Shown: one piece after another, positions 41,501 to 53,902 of the stretch
How positions within the stretch are numbered: position 1 is the first letter of the stretch
How the letters are laid out: the number at the start of each line of letters is the position of its first letter
From: Stemphylium vesicarium
Lineage: Eukaryota; Ascomycota; Dothideomycetes; Pleosporales; Pleosporaceae
DNA length: 54,854 bases
NCBI GenBank assembly: GCA_004380135.1
Contig: QXCR01000177.1
Coordinates: 1 to 54,854, forward strand
Direction of reading: 5' to 3'
Position numbers and translations under genes: made by a program
The notes under the pieces: model-generated
The model's database searches: none
What the model was told of the DNA's origin: nothing
Seen by the model: the letters and a program-made list of their open reading frames with translations, nothing else

Positions 41501-44500
41501 GATGATTCATCCGAGGAATGCATCAAGCCTTCACCCTTTGCAGCGTGATCCTTGCCCAAGACGCCCAAGCCTTCAAGACCGGAACCAGCTTCAGCGGTGA
41601 TGCCCCTAGCCGCTTTGGCCTTGGCAATTGCAGCGGCTTTCTCTCTCTCCCGCTTTTCCTTGTCCAATTGCCTTTTGCGCTTGAACTCGTCTTGTGTGGC
41701 ATTCTTCTTGTCGTTGAGAGCCTTTTGCTGCGCAGCTTTTGCCTCTGAAGCCTTCATCTGCTCTCGTCGCTCCTGGAATTTGCTTGATCCCGAGGTCATG
41801 CTGGCCAGTAACTTGGCTTTGGCATCCGCTGGAGACGAAGACGTGCCAGGAGCCATCCATTTGCTGATGGAGGCTTGTTTCGGTTGAACTGGCTCTTCTT
41901 CCTTGACGAGCGGTCGGCCAAGATGCTCTTCTAGGGCTTGTTGCAGTTCAGCCTGCTGCGTACTGCTGAGTTTTGCACGCACATCTCCTGAGAGTACACG
42001 CTCCATATACGAGAGGGCATCCGCGTCGATCTCAATGTGCACCCGATGTAGTCGGACAAGGAGCTTGCTAATCAATGTGACAGACTTGCTGGACAAGAAC
42101 TCGTCACGCAGACGCAGCCACCTGGCGAGGCCCTCCATGGCATTCGCTGGTCGCGACAAAAGCTCTTTAAGCAAATCTGTTTTTGACGTGTTTTCTTCGT
42201 CGTCACTGGAAGGAGGCTTCAGGGCGGTCGCGAAAATACTGCATTGATCAAACAACACATCGGCAAACTGCATGGTGTCTCTGCAGAAGTCCATCATCAT
42301 GTGCTTGTCGTAGAATCCCAAATTGCTCCAAGCTTCGGTGGTCGCAAATATCATGGTAAGTGAGTCCCAGAGGTTCTCCCAAAGGTTCATTGTTGCCGCC
42401 GCATCTCCGGAATCGTAGTCTCGGCCACGCAATATACCGTCCTGGGAGTTGCAAATGATGTCGATTATGTCGTTGCACGTCCTGATCATACTGGGTGCAG
42501 GAGCAAACGCCTTCTTTAGTCTGACCTGTCGAACCGAATCGGAAATACCGCGCACAACATGTTTGTAGTGAGCTCTCAGAATGTGCTGCAGAGCCCCACG
42601 GCGCTCCTCTTCTCCACTGATGACCTTCAATAGCTCAATGGCAGAGTTGCGGGTATCTTCGGTGGAGGAGAACATCAATGAGACAATGGCGCTAGCCGCG
42701 GGCTGCTGTCCGAAAAGCGCTTGCAGTAGAGCGGGTTCGAATTCTGACATCTTTTCCACGACATCCGTGATGGACTGAGACAACAGCCTGAAACGGTCGT
42801 TGAAATGGCGCACTGTCGCAGGCACCTTATCGACACCCGACTTCATCTGCAGTGGTTCGAGGCCGATCAGGCCTCTGCCAGCAATTAATAGGTGCGTGGC
42901 AAGCTCCAGGCTGTCAGGGCCTATTGCCCGTAAGACAGTCTTCCATATGGGACTAGAAGGTGGAGTCTCAGTTGGTGATGGCTGCTTGGCAGAGATCAAC
43001 TGCCTCTCAATGATTAGAGATTGCGCCTCAAGCTTGAAAGCATGTTCAATCACGGAAAGCGCTAACTGCATGACCTCCTGCTTCTCCTTGTTGCTCTTGA
43101 AATGCTTCAAGTTTATGACCAGGGCTTGTATGAATTGGGACAGCACATCAAGCATGCTGTTGACGGTAGGCTGGCCAACGAACTTGTCGATAGTCTTCCC
43201 TTCCCCCATCTTGCGAAAGGCATAGTCCAGTACCTTGAGGCCTTCCTTGTAGCAATAATCGCGTGACCTTTGTGGGTAACGGTCTGATTGGAAGCGACCA
43301 AGAAGCGCTTGAGCGAAGGGCCGAATCGCTGGCCCAAGGTTCGCAAGCTTGATGGAGTCGAGGAAAGGTGGTATCCAGCCAAAGGCAGCACGAAGATTGT
43401 TCATGTGTTGCTCGTTATCGTCGGCTGTCGCCATGAGTAGCTGGCTGAAGACGGGACTGTTGAACACTTGTTCTACCACTGTTGCGATGGACGGCGTTAC
43501 GGCATTCATGCCGTCCCAGTAGTCGACTGGAGACTTTTCAAGCAGCTGCTTCATGGTCGCGATCAAGTCTAAGAAGCCTTCCGATTTCAATGAGAGGTGA
43601 TCGAGCATTAGCCGGTAAAAGCCTCCATCAAGACCTCGCAGGGACTCTGTGATAAGCTCCCTATCCATCTTGGCGACTATGAGTCGGGCGCCTGCCCAGA
43701 AAAGGGGTACCATGGATAAATCCAGATTGTACATTTGGATCTTCATCATGGCACTTGTGACGTAATCCCGCACCGCCCAATCCCACTCAGATTTCAGCAT
43801 GTTCCGCTTGAAGGTAGACCACGACTCGGTCGCCCACTTTTGGCGTCGATCGACTCTGGTGAAGAGGAAGCGGGTCATGGCTGGAAGATATGTTTGAACC
43901 TTCAACCGCTTCTTTGTCTGGACCATGTCGAACGGAGCGTCGAAGTGCTGCTGAAGGAGTGCTTCGTTCCGTATTAGGGCGTCGCAGCTCAAAGCCTCGA
44001 AGAAGCCGTAGGTGCACTCGTTCGGTAGCAGTCGTACTGAGCGCGTCTTCGGTTCGGCTTTGCTTAGGATTTGGTTGGCCTCGTCCAGTCCCTTGTTTAT
44101 GCGCCCCAGACATTGGTTGTCCACGACCTCGAGGAATGGGCCGATGTTCTCCTCGTCATACGAATCAAGCAAACGTGTCCGCCATTCCGCCCTGGACTGA
44201 TGGAAGACTCTCACACAGACGTCACAGCTCTGCATGAGCTGGTTGAGCCGGCTGACTAGCCATTCCTTGTGTGGTGCTGCTTCCTCCCCATCGAACGCCA
44301 GTATCTCTGTCGCCTTGAGCGCTGTCCATTTCCGTTCTTCGGCTGCTTGTAATTTCATCTTTCGGTCTTTGAGTTCGGCGGCATCGGTTTCGGGCGGGTA
44401 GGCGGCAACGTCTTCATCGTAGTATACTGATCCGTCTTCGCCGATGCGGGGGCAGAAGAGATGCTGTTCTTCAGGCAGCTCTCGAAGCTCGCTATAGGAA

Positions 44501-44661
44501 ACCAGGTTAGCGATCATGGTTGGTGTCGAGGGGCAGACATGGAGGAATGGAAGAAGACATGGCGTATGCAGGTGAAAGTGATGCAGTGATAAATGAGGGT
44601 GAACAAGATGAGGTTTGGCGCGTCTGGGTACTTACTTGATCTTCTCGAGGATTTCCGCCAT
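38562..44661 (-). CDS. sen1: Sen1-type RNA/DNA superfamily 1 helicase (1967 aa, 3 exons)
   Basis: Exons on the minus strand: 44661-44636 (26 nt), 44491-40637, 40584-38562. The tiny first exon MAEILEKI joins in phase to NELRELPEEQHLFCPRIGED; the downstream ATG at 44517 lies inside the first intron. The N-terminal 900 residues are the helical Sen1_N region. A basic linker (about 985-1040, rich in Lys/Ala) and a prong-like section follow. Helicase motifs: GPPGSGKT (1294-1301, spanning the last intron), VCAPSNAAVDELV, VDEAAQ, VGDPKQLPPTV, LDTQYRMHPEIS, FQGRESEIIIFS and GLTRAKSSLWVLG. Sen1 unwinds RNA:DNA hybrids and ends transcription of non-coding RNAs by RNA polymerase II. The C-terminus is disordered with Lys-rich nuclear signals (KPKIRRRPRE, KNKKP). 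Confidence 0.96.
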
Positions 44662-45365
44662 GGTCTTTCACCCAGGCCCGCACTTGGGACGGCGCCCTGC
44701 TCACAATTCCCAGAGAGATGATAGAGCGCACCTCAGCATCAAGCGCCCTCGCGATCTCTATGCAAGGACAAGTATTTGCACTTGTGTCTATCTAGGGGGG
44801 AGATCCTATATATCGTGCCAGAGGAGCCGATGCACCCTATCAATGCCTTGTACAAGTGGTTGATCAAGGAGACAGACAGCGCAGACTGCGTGTGTATTTA
44901 ATTGCGCCAAATGAGCGTCGGTGAGGGAGCGAAGTCAGTTAAGGGTGAAGGCGAGGGTGTGGTTTCGGGGCGTCGGTTGCGCAGAAAGAAAGGTACATGA
45001 CGGACGTCAGTGCATCAAAGATTCCCGAGCAAACGCGCGACGCGGCTCTAGCGCCCCACGTCCGCGTTCGCCTTGCCAAGCCTATTAACATTCCTCTTTC
45101 ATCCCCACAGCAACTCGCGCACGTCTTGCCATTGACAATTTTGTTCAAAGCGAGAACAGTGTTTGTACACAATTCATGGCGACTGGGCACGCATATTACA
45201 CGAGTGCTTGACTTTATATGCAAAGCGCTGACAACTCGCTGGCACATCCGGGCGGGACCTGGGAAAGAGGACTTGGAAACGGAAACTGCGCGCGCAATCT
45301 CAATGGATATCACGGGTATATCATCTGCTTCGCGACTTCTACTCTAACCTACATGTTTTGCGCAT
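44662..45365. other. intergenic, sen1 promoter side
   Basis: 704 bp with the sen1 start at the left and the permease 3' end at the right. A plus-strand frame at 44997-45347 has no homology I recognise. No gene is supported. Confidence 0.45.
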
Positions 45366-47490
45366 CTAATGTGAAGGTATATCCACAATCCTTCGTGCAG
45401 TCCCCTCTGCCTTTCGCTCACTCGCGACACTGAAACTCTTACGACCACGTAACAGCCAATCCATGCTAGCGACGAAAGAAACAATAGCATATACGGCACA
45501 AACATCTATTCGTGGTCAGAGGGTGCAAGAGTTACTCAACCGTGGAAAGAAATTTTCCCAATTTGCGCCAATTCCAAATCGGGGAATGCAATAAGCACGA
45601 CCGGGACTGACGCGTGTAAAACAGCTGCGAGATGAAAACTTACAGTTCATATTCCCAGCCTCAACAGGTTTCGCATACGGAAACGAATACATGACGAGCG
45701 TAAAAGCCGTCCAAGCAAGCAGCACACCATTTGCAAAAGCGCCAAATGGGCCCAACCAAAAGGGGCCATGAGGGATATTCCCGCGACCGCGGATAAGGAG
45801 GCAGACGACGGGGACCGAGTAGCTGAGATAGAGGAGGACGATGCAAGCCGTAATCATGCTGTATCACCTTGATCAGCATTACCCACCAAGCCAACCATGT
45901 CCGCTGACTCTAACAACGATGCCGATAAAGAGGAAAAAGAGAAGGAAAAGAAAAACTCACGAGTTAAACGCAGTCAAAGAAGCCAAATACAAACACCCCA
46001 AAACAGCCACAATACCGCAACTAACCAAGTGCGCATTGAGCGGCACATCAAGCCCTTCATGCACCTTCGCCAGCCACGCATGACCCGGCAACCCAGCATC
46101 GCGAGCAAAGCTCCAACACAACCTACTCTGCCACGTATGACTCGCAACCAGACAACCCAAACCCGTCGCAATAATCAGCGCCTCGAGCACCACAGCCCCA
46201 GCCCTACTCTCGAGCGCACGAAAGAAAATCTCTAAAATCGGTACGCCCGTCGCCGACGCCCCAATCTCTGCAAAGTCACCCACAATAGAGAAGAAGATGC
46301 CGACGGAGAAGAACCAACTAGTTACGAAACCAATCCCCACGGTCCCCATGATGGCAATCGGGACCATTTTCTCCGGCCGATGCACTTCCTCGGCGAGGTG
46401 CGTGGCGCAGTCTAGACAGGCAAAGGCCCAGTTTGTGTTTACGAGCCCGACGATGAAGGCGATGCCGTCTTGCTTCCACCCCGTGTTGTTGATGAAGGTG
46501 GCGAAGACGAATTTGGCGTGTTGGTGTGTGGGCGCGACAGCGGGCACGGTGATGAGGATGGCGGCGAAGGAGAGGAGCGAGGTCCAGAGAGTGGCTTTGC
46601 CGACGGAGGGTAGAATCGCGCCGTAGCAGTTGAAGAGGAAGCAGAAGATGTTTGAGAGTTGGTAGGCGAGGAATACGTGCCAGGGTTTTATGGTGCTGTA
46701 GGGGGAGGATCAGTAGCTTTTTTTTTTCTTCTCTTTCTCTGGTCTTCTCGGTCGTGTAGGGTTTGGTGAAGATGCGAAAAGGGTTACGATATGCTATCCC
46801 GTCTCGTAGCTGGGCATCTTGCCACGAGAACAGCGAGAGAGCCATCACAGTGCTTCTTCCAAAGTACCATCCCTCACGATAAACAAAAGCCCCACCGCTC
46901 AACTCCCCCTCCCCTCCATACCCCAACCCCCCAAGAGAAGAAGAAAAAAACATAACTCACAACTCCGGATGCTCCAACGCCCAACACCCCACCCCCGCCC
47001 CCCCAACCGCCACCGCAACAGATGCACTCGTAAACAACGCCCCCCACCACGCCAACCACCCCGTCCCATAGCTCGCAACCCTCGCCCACCGCCTCGGCGC
47101 CAACTTGCCCGCCCAAAAGTACTGGCCCCCCGCATTCGGCATGGCGCTCGCGAGCTCGCTCAGACTGACGCCCACGCACGTTGATATCAGCGCGATGAGC
47201 ACGATGCCGTAGATGACGAGCAGTGGACCTCCGGAGTTTATCCCCGTTATCAGCGCGGCGGAGATGCCGAACCACGAGTTTGTAATGCTGAAGCCGACGC
47301 CGAGGATGGAGATGACTGTGTAGTTTCGGCGGAGGGATTGTGAGTAGCCCATTGTGGCTAGGTTTATGGTGTCGGTGTCGAAGCTTGGAGGGGGTGAGTT
47401 TTCGGCATCGTGGGAGGGGGTGGGATTGGGGTTTTTCTGGGCGGATTGGGATGGCGATATGGCACTGGCACTGGCGCTGGCACTGGCCAT
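45366..47490 (-). CDS. APC-family amino acid / GABA / choline-type permease (539 aa, 4 exons)
   Basis: Exons on the minus strand: 47490-46961, 46695-45961, 45858-45644, 45505-45366; phases close. Family landmarks: ATMGYSQSLRRNYTVISILG and FGISAALITGINSGGPLLVI (first helices), SELASAMPNAGGQYFWAGKL, PWHVFLAYQLSNIFC, ALEALIIA-like helices, and LAEEVHRPEKMVPIAIMGTV, the typical E-E-x-x-x-P loop of fungal Bat1/Hnm1/Uga4-type carriers. The last exon (YVCAVYAIVSFVASMDWLLR) restores the expected C-terminal helix. About 12 membrane helices; plasma membrane or vacuole. It takes up amino acids, GABA or choline with protons. Intron 1 (265 bp) and intron 3 (138 bp) are long for this region, so a minor exon inside intron 1 cannot be excluded. 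The substrate is unclear. Confidence 0.9.
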
Positions 47491-50039
47491 GTTTTAGTTT
47501 TGCGGTTGATTCGTGTTGGTTTTGGCTGGATATCAAAGAAGTATATAGAAATTGAGAGGTGAGTTAGTTGATTACAAGTACGCTCAAGACTCGAGAAAAA
47601 GCATGTCGATTGCCGCTGCCAAAAAAAAACACTTCAACACACGATGATGCTTCAAGCATGCATATCGCGGGAGCATCCCTAAAGCTTATATGGCCCGCTC
47701 CGAAACCTGGTTCATCTTCCGGGTGGTTGCTCGGCGCTAACCGTGGTGAAATATATACAAGGCAACAACCACTACAGATAGGAACATGGCAAATCACAGA
47801 CGCGGATTCATTTAAAGGTAAAACTACAAGGAGGGGGGGGGGCGCGGCTGAAGAGCGACAAGTGCGTACGTTCCATCCCAAGCTTCTGCGTTAGCGTCCA
47901 AAGTCGGGTTCAGCGGCCGTAAGAAGTATTGGTGTGAAATGCGCGACTCGCGAGAAGCTGCAAGTCCATTTGGTGAACGTTCTGTCGGGCTTGAATTCTG
48001 ATTTTTTACCAGTCGGGTGGTCAGGTGAGTTAGATACGTACGGCAGCCGTTATCAATTGCTGCTTGCTATGCTTCAATCGGACGGGTGATGAGCATGGTT
48101 TAGTGCTATAATTACTTGGAGAACGAACGCGGCGGCCGAGAAGATGGAGATGCTGGCAAATGGCACGTTATAAGGCAAACAAGTCGAATTATGGTACAGA
48201 CATGATGCTGTGGGGGGTGGGGTGTCATCAAAGTCGAAGTCTGTGTGTAACATAGCGGCAATGCGGGATGCGGGGATCGCTCGAAGACGTAAAAAGCACT
48301 TTTGACGGGAAGGAAGCCCGCACCCGAGCGGCAGGATGACGCGTATAGTGGCACATGATAAAAGCAACTCGACTTTACGGCTACGTGAGATCCAGTCAAC
48401 TATGTCTGGCGAGTAGAGCTGGTAGCCTACACATCTCGCGCGCACCGGCTTACACGACACGATTGGATGCAAAGGACGATGGTGCAGAGGGAGGAGTACA
48501 ACGCGTGAAGCTCTTGGTCGCACTACAGCCATGCCGTGTCCCGGTAGACGCGCAGCAGGCAAGTAGCCGTTTGTATCTTTTGGTCAAAGTTTAGCGGAGC
48601 GGTCCGTAGCTGTGACCTTACGGTGTCTGGTAATGACAATAGATTGGGATCAGCCCTATGACGGCAGCTGTCAGCATATAGACTCTTACTTCCACGCACG
48701 TCATGCATCTATTCCAGGCAGTGGTGGAGTATGGGCGTCAGCCGTGAACAAAGTTTGGTACCCTGATCAACTTGTAGTAATTCTCCACTGCACTCCACAG
48801 GCTTTGCACACTCACACAGCCTCGTTCGCTCAACTGTGGCGGTCTTTTGCATCTCTTCGACCGCTCTTTCTAGGCACCCAAGCCCGTGACAAAGTTCCGA
48901 ACGAGTAGGTGGCTGAAGGCGTTTGCACCGGCCGGCTGACTGTGTGCTACACACCTACCGCCTCGTATCACGTATTCGCCAGATGCCGCAACAACGCAGT
49001 GACACGTTAGAGGTGGGAAGCCGTCATGGTGGCCAGTTAGCATCGACCCTAGGCCATCAAAGCAACGGAGAAGAAGGCGGCAGCGATTATAAATTGGCTC
49101 TGTTGAGGTTCCCTGTCCCTCGAGTTCTGATTGCGTACACGGTTCCACGGCCATTGTGCTTTTCCAGCGACACGCTAGGCGCAGGCAGTCGTGCGGTCGC
49201 GGGTGTGACAGTGCCTCGAGGAGATTTTCGAGTCTGTGGCCCAAACGGACCGCGAAGGAAACCCTGCCACAATCTACCGTTTGAGTCGCGCACGAGTCTG
49301 GGCGTAACGTCACACCCCTCTTGTCGCAGGCTTTGATGTACCAGCCGCAGCGGAGAAGTAGTATGGCATGCTAGAACTGTCAAACGATGCGTGTTGTCTA
49401 CGGTTCCGAGCCCGTTGGATTATCGATGAAAGGGTAAAGAGATCCCAATAGTATGACGGGCATGCTGAAGGAGGAGAGATGCAAAACAAGCGGCCCAGGT
49501 TTGGTGTTGGGTGGCGAACTTGTTCTCCCAGAAAGGCAAGTTCCTGCGACGAAACAGGAAGCAACGCCCAGACCATACTAAGCTCACATGGAAGTAGCGG
49601 CTCACGACCCTGGAAATGGAGGGTAGAGTGAATTATCGTACTGAATTGGACCGATGTCATCGGCAGCGAGAGAGATCTGGTCTAAACAGTACCTGCTAAA
49701 TGTGACAAGAAATGCTAGATATGTCGGAGTGAGAGCAAACGAGATGAGAACAAAGAAAACACCACACCACGCCAATATCCGCATAAGACATACAGTCGTC
49801 CAGAAAGTGCAACTGCATTCAGCTTCAACATTGCGTGCCCACATCATATCATGCCACTCCCGCTGCCACTACCGCTACCCCTGTCGCATGCGAATTCGCA
49901 TCTCATACACCCGCGTATTGCTCGTTAAGCGACACCGTGATTACTTTTGCCATTATGTGGGTATCCATATCCAGTTACTTATGCGCCTTCCGAGGAGTGA
50001 CCTGCTACCAAATGCTGGTACAGTGTATGTGTATTATGT
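47491..50039. other. 2.5 kb gene-free stretch between permease and mcm1
   Basis: Frames are short on both strands and none has a recognised domain. It should hold the permease promoter (near 47.5-48 kb, with an unusual poly-G run at about 47832-47841) and the mcm1 3' UTR near 50.0 kb. No decayed gene or repeat was recognised. It may contain non-coding RNA that cannot be seen from sequence alone. Confidence 0.4.
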
Positions 50040-50884
50040 CTAGCCCAGCTTCTGGTCCTGGGGGTAGTGGCCGCCAGGATGGCGGGGCATGCCTTGCTGA
50101 GCCATTGGGTACTGGTTTGACTGCTGCTGCTGTTGTTGGAGGTAGCTCTGGTAGTGCAGGGCCGCCTCTGGGGTCATGTAGGCTTGGGGCATGGCTTGGT
50201 TGTTGGGCGGCATACGTGGCTGGCCTGGCGGCACTTGGGCGTGGTTGTCCTCGGGCGACTCGACCGTGTCGTTGTCGACGCCATTCGCGTCGCCGCTTGA
50301 GGGCTCAGGGGCGTTCAGACAGGCCTATGGGGGGTTAGTGATGCCATGCGACGGCGTAAGGTTCATGTTGCAGCGTACCTGGATGAGGTTCTTGCCCTCG
50401 GGCTTGGTAACTAGTGGTTGCAGCTTTGGTGTGGTGAAGGTGTAGACGAGACCGGTCTCGGAGACAACAAGCAGCAGTACTTGGGTACCAGTGAGGACAG
50501 ACAATTCATAGGCCTACAAGGTGGCATGGTCAGCGGGATGGCTCTCATGCGACGCAGGTCGTAGAGCTTGCAGGCAGCTGTTAAGCGGGCGGGGGGCGTG
50601 CGCAGTGCACACTCAATGGGCGCGCAAAACGATGGGCAACGTACCTTCTTCATGATACCGGCCTTGCGCTTGGAGAAGGTGATGTGCCGACGCGACTTAT
50701 CTTGGATGAACTTGATCTCAATCTTTCTTCGCTCGCGGCCGGGCTTGTCATCGTCGTCGTCGTCGTCGTCGGCTGCGGCGCGCGCGCGCTTGACGCCGCG
50801 GTTCTCCATGCCCAGGGTGCCATTGCCGTCGTCGTGGACGGAGGGCGACGCGTTTTGGTCGTGCTCGGTGATTTCGCTGGCCAT
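50040..50884 (-). CDS. mcm1: MADS-box transcription factor Mcm1 (SRF type, 219 aa, 3 exons)
   Basis: Exons on the minus strand: 50884-50645, 50513-50379, 50324-50040; all splits are in phase 0. After an acidic stretch of eight Asp (about 39-46) comes the SRF-type MADS domain: GRERRKIEIKFIQDKSRRHI, TFSKRKAGIMKKAYELSVLT and GTQVLLLVVSETGLVYTFTT. The C-terminus is Gln/Pro/Met-rich (YLQQQQQQSNQYPMAQQ), a likely activation region. Mcm1 binds CArG-like boxes (CC-A/T6-GG) as a dimer and works with partner factors in mating, cell cycle and development; in filamentous fungi it acts in sexual development and hyphal growth. Nuclear. The first intron splits the MADS domain right after IMKK, a position consistent with a real, conserved gene. 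Confidence 0.96.
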
Positions 50885-52979
50885 GGTGGTGAGTCGCGAT
50901 GTAGATTGGTTAGCCGCAGTATTTGGCGGACGAGGGCCCTAAACTGGATGCGGCGGAGTGTGGGGAGTTGGCAGGCGTTCTTGCGTGGTTTGGGCGGGCT
51001 CGCAAAATGTTACAGAACGAACTGCAGACAGCTTGAGTTGGGTTAGACTCAAAGGTTGACCTCAATAGGAAAAGGAAGCGCGGCCTGTTAAAAGATCGGG
51101 GCTGGTCCCTTTGTGATGGCGCAGCAGGAATGCAAGGAAAAGGTGCGCGGGGAGGGCACGCTCGGTCGCACAGTGCTGCCGGCGGAAAGCGCTAATTACT
51201 CGGCGAGCCGTGCGGCAGGGAGTGGCTGGGGCGGTCGATGTGAAGGGTGCAGGAGGGTTGCAGCCTACGCGTGACCTGGGCGACTGGGGGGGGAGGGGGC
51301 CGAGACGGGCAACGGACAGGGCGCGCGGGACCTTGGTACGTACCTGTTCTTTTGCTTTTCTTTTTTGCACGTCGCCTGTGGCCGGCCGTGAAGTCAGATG
51401 TCTTGCTTTTCGCGCGCGCGCCGTTGGGGGACGGGGTGGAGAGATGGGCGGGAAGGTGGTTCAAGTGACCCTGCTTGGAGCTTGTGGAGCTTGGCCGCCG
51501 GTATGGCAGGCTCGGACACGCAGGGACAGACTGAGTGGTGCAGGTGTTATAGCCCGAGAGCTGTCTGAGGAAGGAAAGGGACGAACGGTATTGGGAATGA
51601 AACGGCGGGAGTGGTCAAGTATTTCTCTGGACGGCTGCTTTGGCTGCTTTGGTGCGGGCAGGCCGTCTACTACCCACTGGCAACTGGGGGCGGATGCCGC
51701 TTGAGCTCGACCCTGGTCACTGCTCTGAATCGCAGATCGGAAGAGGAATCGCGGTGGTTCTTGGGGGGGTTCTGCGAGAGACGTGCCCACGCATCGCCCC
51801 CAGGTGTGCGCCTCGCCGTGACAGTCGCGCTGATACTAACTACGAACCCCTTCACACTAGATTTCCACCTGTCAGTTCGCTTTTGGAGATGAACAGCAGC
51901 GGCCTTGCCACATGAAAACAGCGCCGTCAGTCTGAGGCCGAGGGCCACGCTAGAGGCAGCTGAGCAGGGCCCAGTTTATTTGGGGGATATCATTGGTGGA
52001 AACTCAGCGCTAGTCCCGCTCCAGTCAGATTGACGGTCAACTGGTGAATGTCGGTTGCCCACCCTTCGGATCGGCTTACACACTGCCAGGGAGTGTGCCA
52101 GGGCGCGACTGCGACGGTGCATGGGGGGGCTAGGGGAGTACAGGGAGTGTATCTGTGTAGGCATTCGCAGCGTACCGTCATCGACTGTGTTGGGCATGTC
52201 GAATACTCAACCTGGTACTCCAGGCACATGTACCCGTCGACAGACACTCACAACCTCGGCGCCCTGTGTTTCGACAGCCCGGTGGGCCCAGCGCTCACTG
52301 GAAAGCCGCGGCCTGCATTTGAGCAAGCACCACCCTTACGCTCCTTCCCCGTCCGGTCTCGCTTCGCCAGGTGCGCGGTCTAGCCTCGTTCGCCGCCTGC
52401 GCTGTTGGTGGCGCCTGCAGGCATCAACAGCTGGGTAGCCTGGGTACTCAACACCACCGGCCCTCTCGTGACGAACACCAGGCCGCCGCTCCACCATGCT
52501 TACACCCACCTCTCTTCCTTTCCATGTTTTCTCACGTAGAAACCGTCTCGTCCATGCACAGCTGCTGTTCAGACTCATGCTCCACCCCTCTGTGGCGCAC
52601 CGACGTCGCAGCGCCAAAACATCGAACCATCATGCCAGTTCTGCCCGCTGATTGGCTGCCCAAAATGCTCCAACACTACTGAAACCACCCACGCATCGTC
52701 GTCTTCCAACTGCGACGCGCCCTCGTAGAGCCTCTTAATACTCGAGGCTCCCGCGTCCCAAATGCCATGCATTTTTCGCGCGAGCGCTGGTCTTGCTAAC
52801 ACTCTCTTCCCATCTCTACTTTTCATCTAATTATTTGCGTTGACGCACTCATCGACGCAGTTCACGAGAGTACGCCGGACGACTCCGCTGCGCTCGACTT
52901 CCATTCTTTGTTTCTATTTTCTCTTCTCTAGTCCAGTCTCTTCCGTCAAGCCGCGCTACAGTGCACCAATACCGCCAAG
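50885..52979. promoter_or_regulatory. 2.1 kb divergent upstream region of mcm1 and the tetraspanin gene
   Basis: Both neighbours point away from this interval, so it must hold both promoters. There are many short frames but no domain. CT-rich DNA at about 52895-52935 lies just before the tetraspanin start. Such long upstream regions are common for developmental regulators, suggesting complex control of mcm1 or a long leader with introns, but no factor site can be assigned with confidence. Confidence 0.45.
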
Positions 52980-53902
52980 ATGCCCACCAAGTTGATGATG
53001 GCTTTCGTGGGAATGGACTTCCTCTTTGCCGGCTGTGGAGGACTGTTGCTGGGCTTCTCCCTCATGTCTGAGCAATCGATGAGAGCCACTCCCACAGTGG
53101 ACAATGTCACCCAAAACCTGCTGCTCGGCCAGTGTCCGCTGACAGGTACGACCTCTCCAAACCGGCCATGGAAGACGGTGTCTACGGATTCGATATTGTC
53201 GCACTACTGTGGCGGCGAATCGTGACACGCTCGCTTCGACGACATGCTACATGAGAGAATATTGACTGACAATTGACCCAGCTGGCGTGGTTAACGCCAT
53301 TTTCGTCTTCGTTACATTCCTGCTTTCGCTTCCAGCACTGTTTCTTCCCACCAACCGAGGCTGGCTCCGTACTCAGGGATGGCTCGTAGTCGTCTGCGCA
53401 ACATTCACGCTTGGCCTTGGTATCGCTATCTGGGTGGAAACTCTCGAGACCCGCAGGAACCTTAGCGCACTATGGGGGCGTGAGACGCCGCTTATTCAGA
53501 GTCTTTTGCAGCAGAAGGTGAGTTCAACATTCGGCATCGACATAAGCCGCCAGACAGTTCTTCAACCACAGAGGAAATTCAGCAACGCTTCATCATGGTG
53601 TTCTCTAGTCGGGAATTAACAAATCACAGTTCGACTGCTGCGGCTACGTCAACTCGACCACGCCTCCCTTCGTTCAGGACAGCACTTGCGAAAATACGCT
53701 CGTTGCCGCTCAAAAGGGTGGCTGCATCGGACCCTTTTCTTCATTCGCCAACACCTACCTGGACCGAGTCTTCACCGCCGCCTTCGGCATTGTCGGCATA
53801 GACATGATTCTCGTACTCTGCGTCGCCATGGTCCTCAAATACCGCATGGAACAGGAGCGCTACAGGCACATTGACGAGAAGAACGGACTTGGAGGGATTT
53901 AG
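52980..53902 (+). CDS. small fungal tetraspanin (224 aa, 3 exons)
   Basis: Exons: 52980-53145, 53282-53517, 53630-53902; phases close. Four membrane helices are visible: FVGMDFLFAGCGGLLLGFSL near the N-terminus, VNAIFVFVTFLLSLPALFLP, WLVVVCATFTLGLGIAIWVE, and FGIVGIDMILVLCVAMVLKY near the end. The large outer loop has the tetraspanin signature CCGY (137-140) and further Cys (DSTCENT, GGCIG) for two disulphides. The short cytoplasmic tail ends KNGLGGI. Tetraspanins organise membrane microdomains. In plant-pathogenic fungi the relative Pls1 is needed for penetration; whether this is Pls1 or the second class (Tsp3-like) is not decided here. Confidence 0.9.

Noticed and set aside
42715..42745. 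tRNA T-loop-like GGTTCGAATTC
   Set aside because: Inside the sen1 coding exon and no acceptor stem or anticodon arm can be drawn around it.
44997..45347. 116-codon plus-strand frame upstream of sen1
   Set aside because: No domain, no splice or start context, composition not distinctive.
45516..45643. Read-through end of the permease exon 3
   Set aside because: Gives a non-family polar tail, while splicing to 45505 gives the expected last helix.
48074..48562. 162-codon minus-strand frame between permease and mcm1
   Set aside because: No recognised motif and competing frames in the same interval; left as intergenic.
51210..51704. 164-codon plus-strand frame in the mcm1 upstream region
   Set aside because: Gly/Arg-rich low-complexity frame in GC-rich promoter DNA, with competing frames on both strands.
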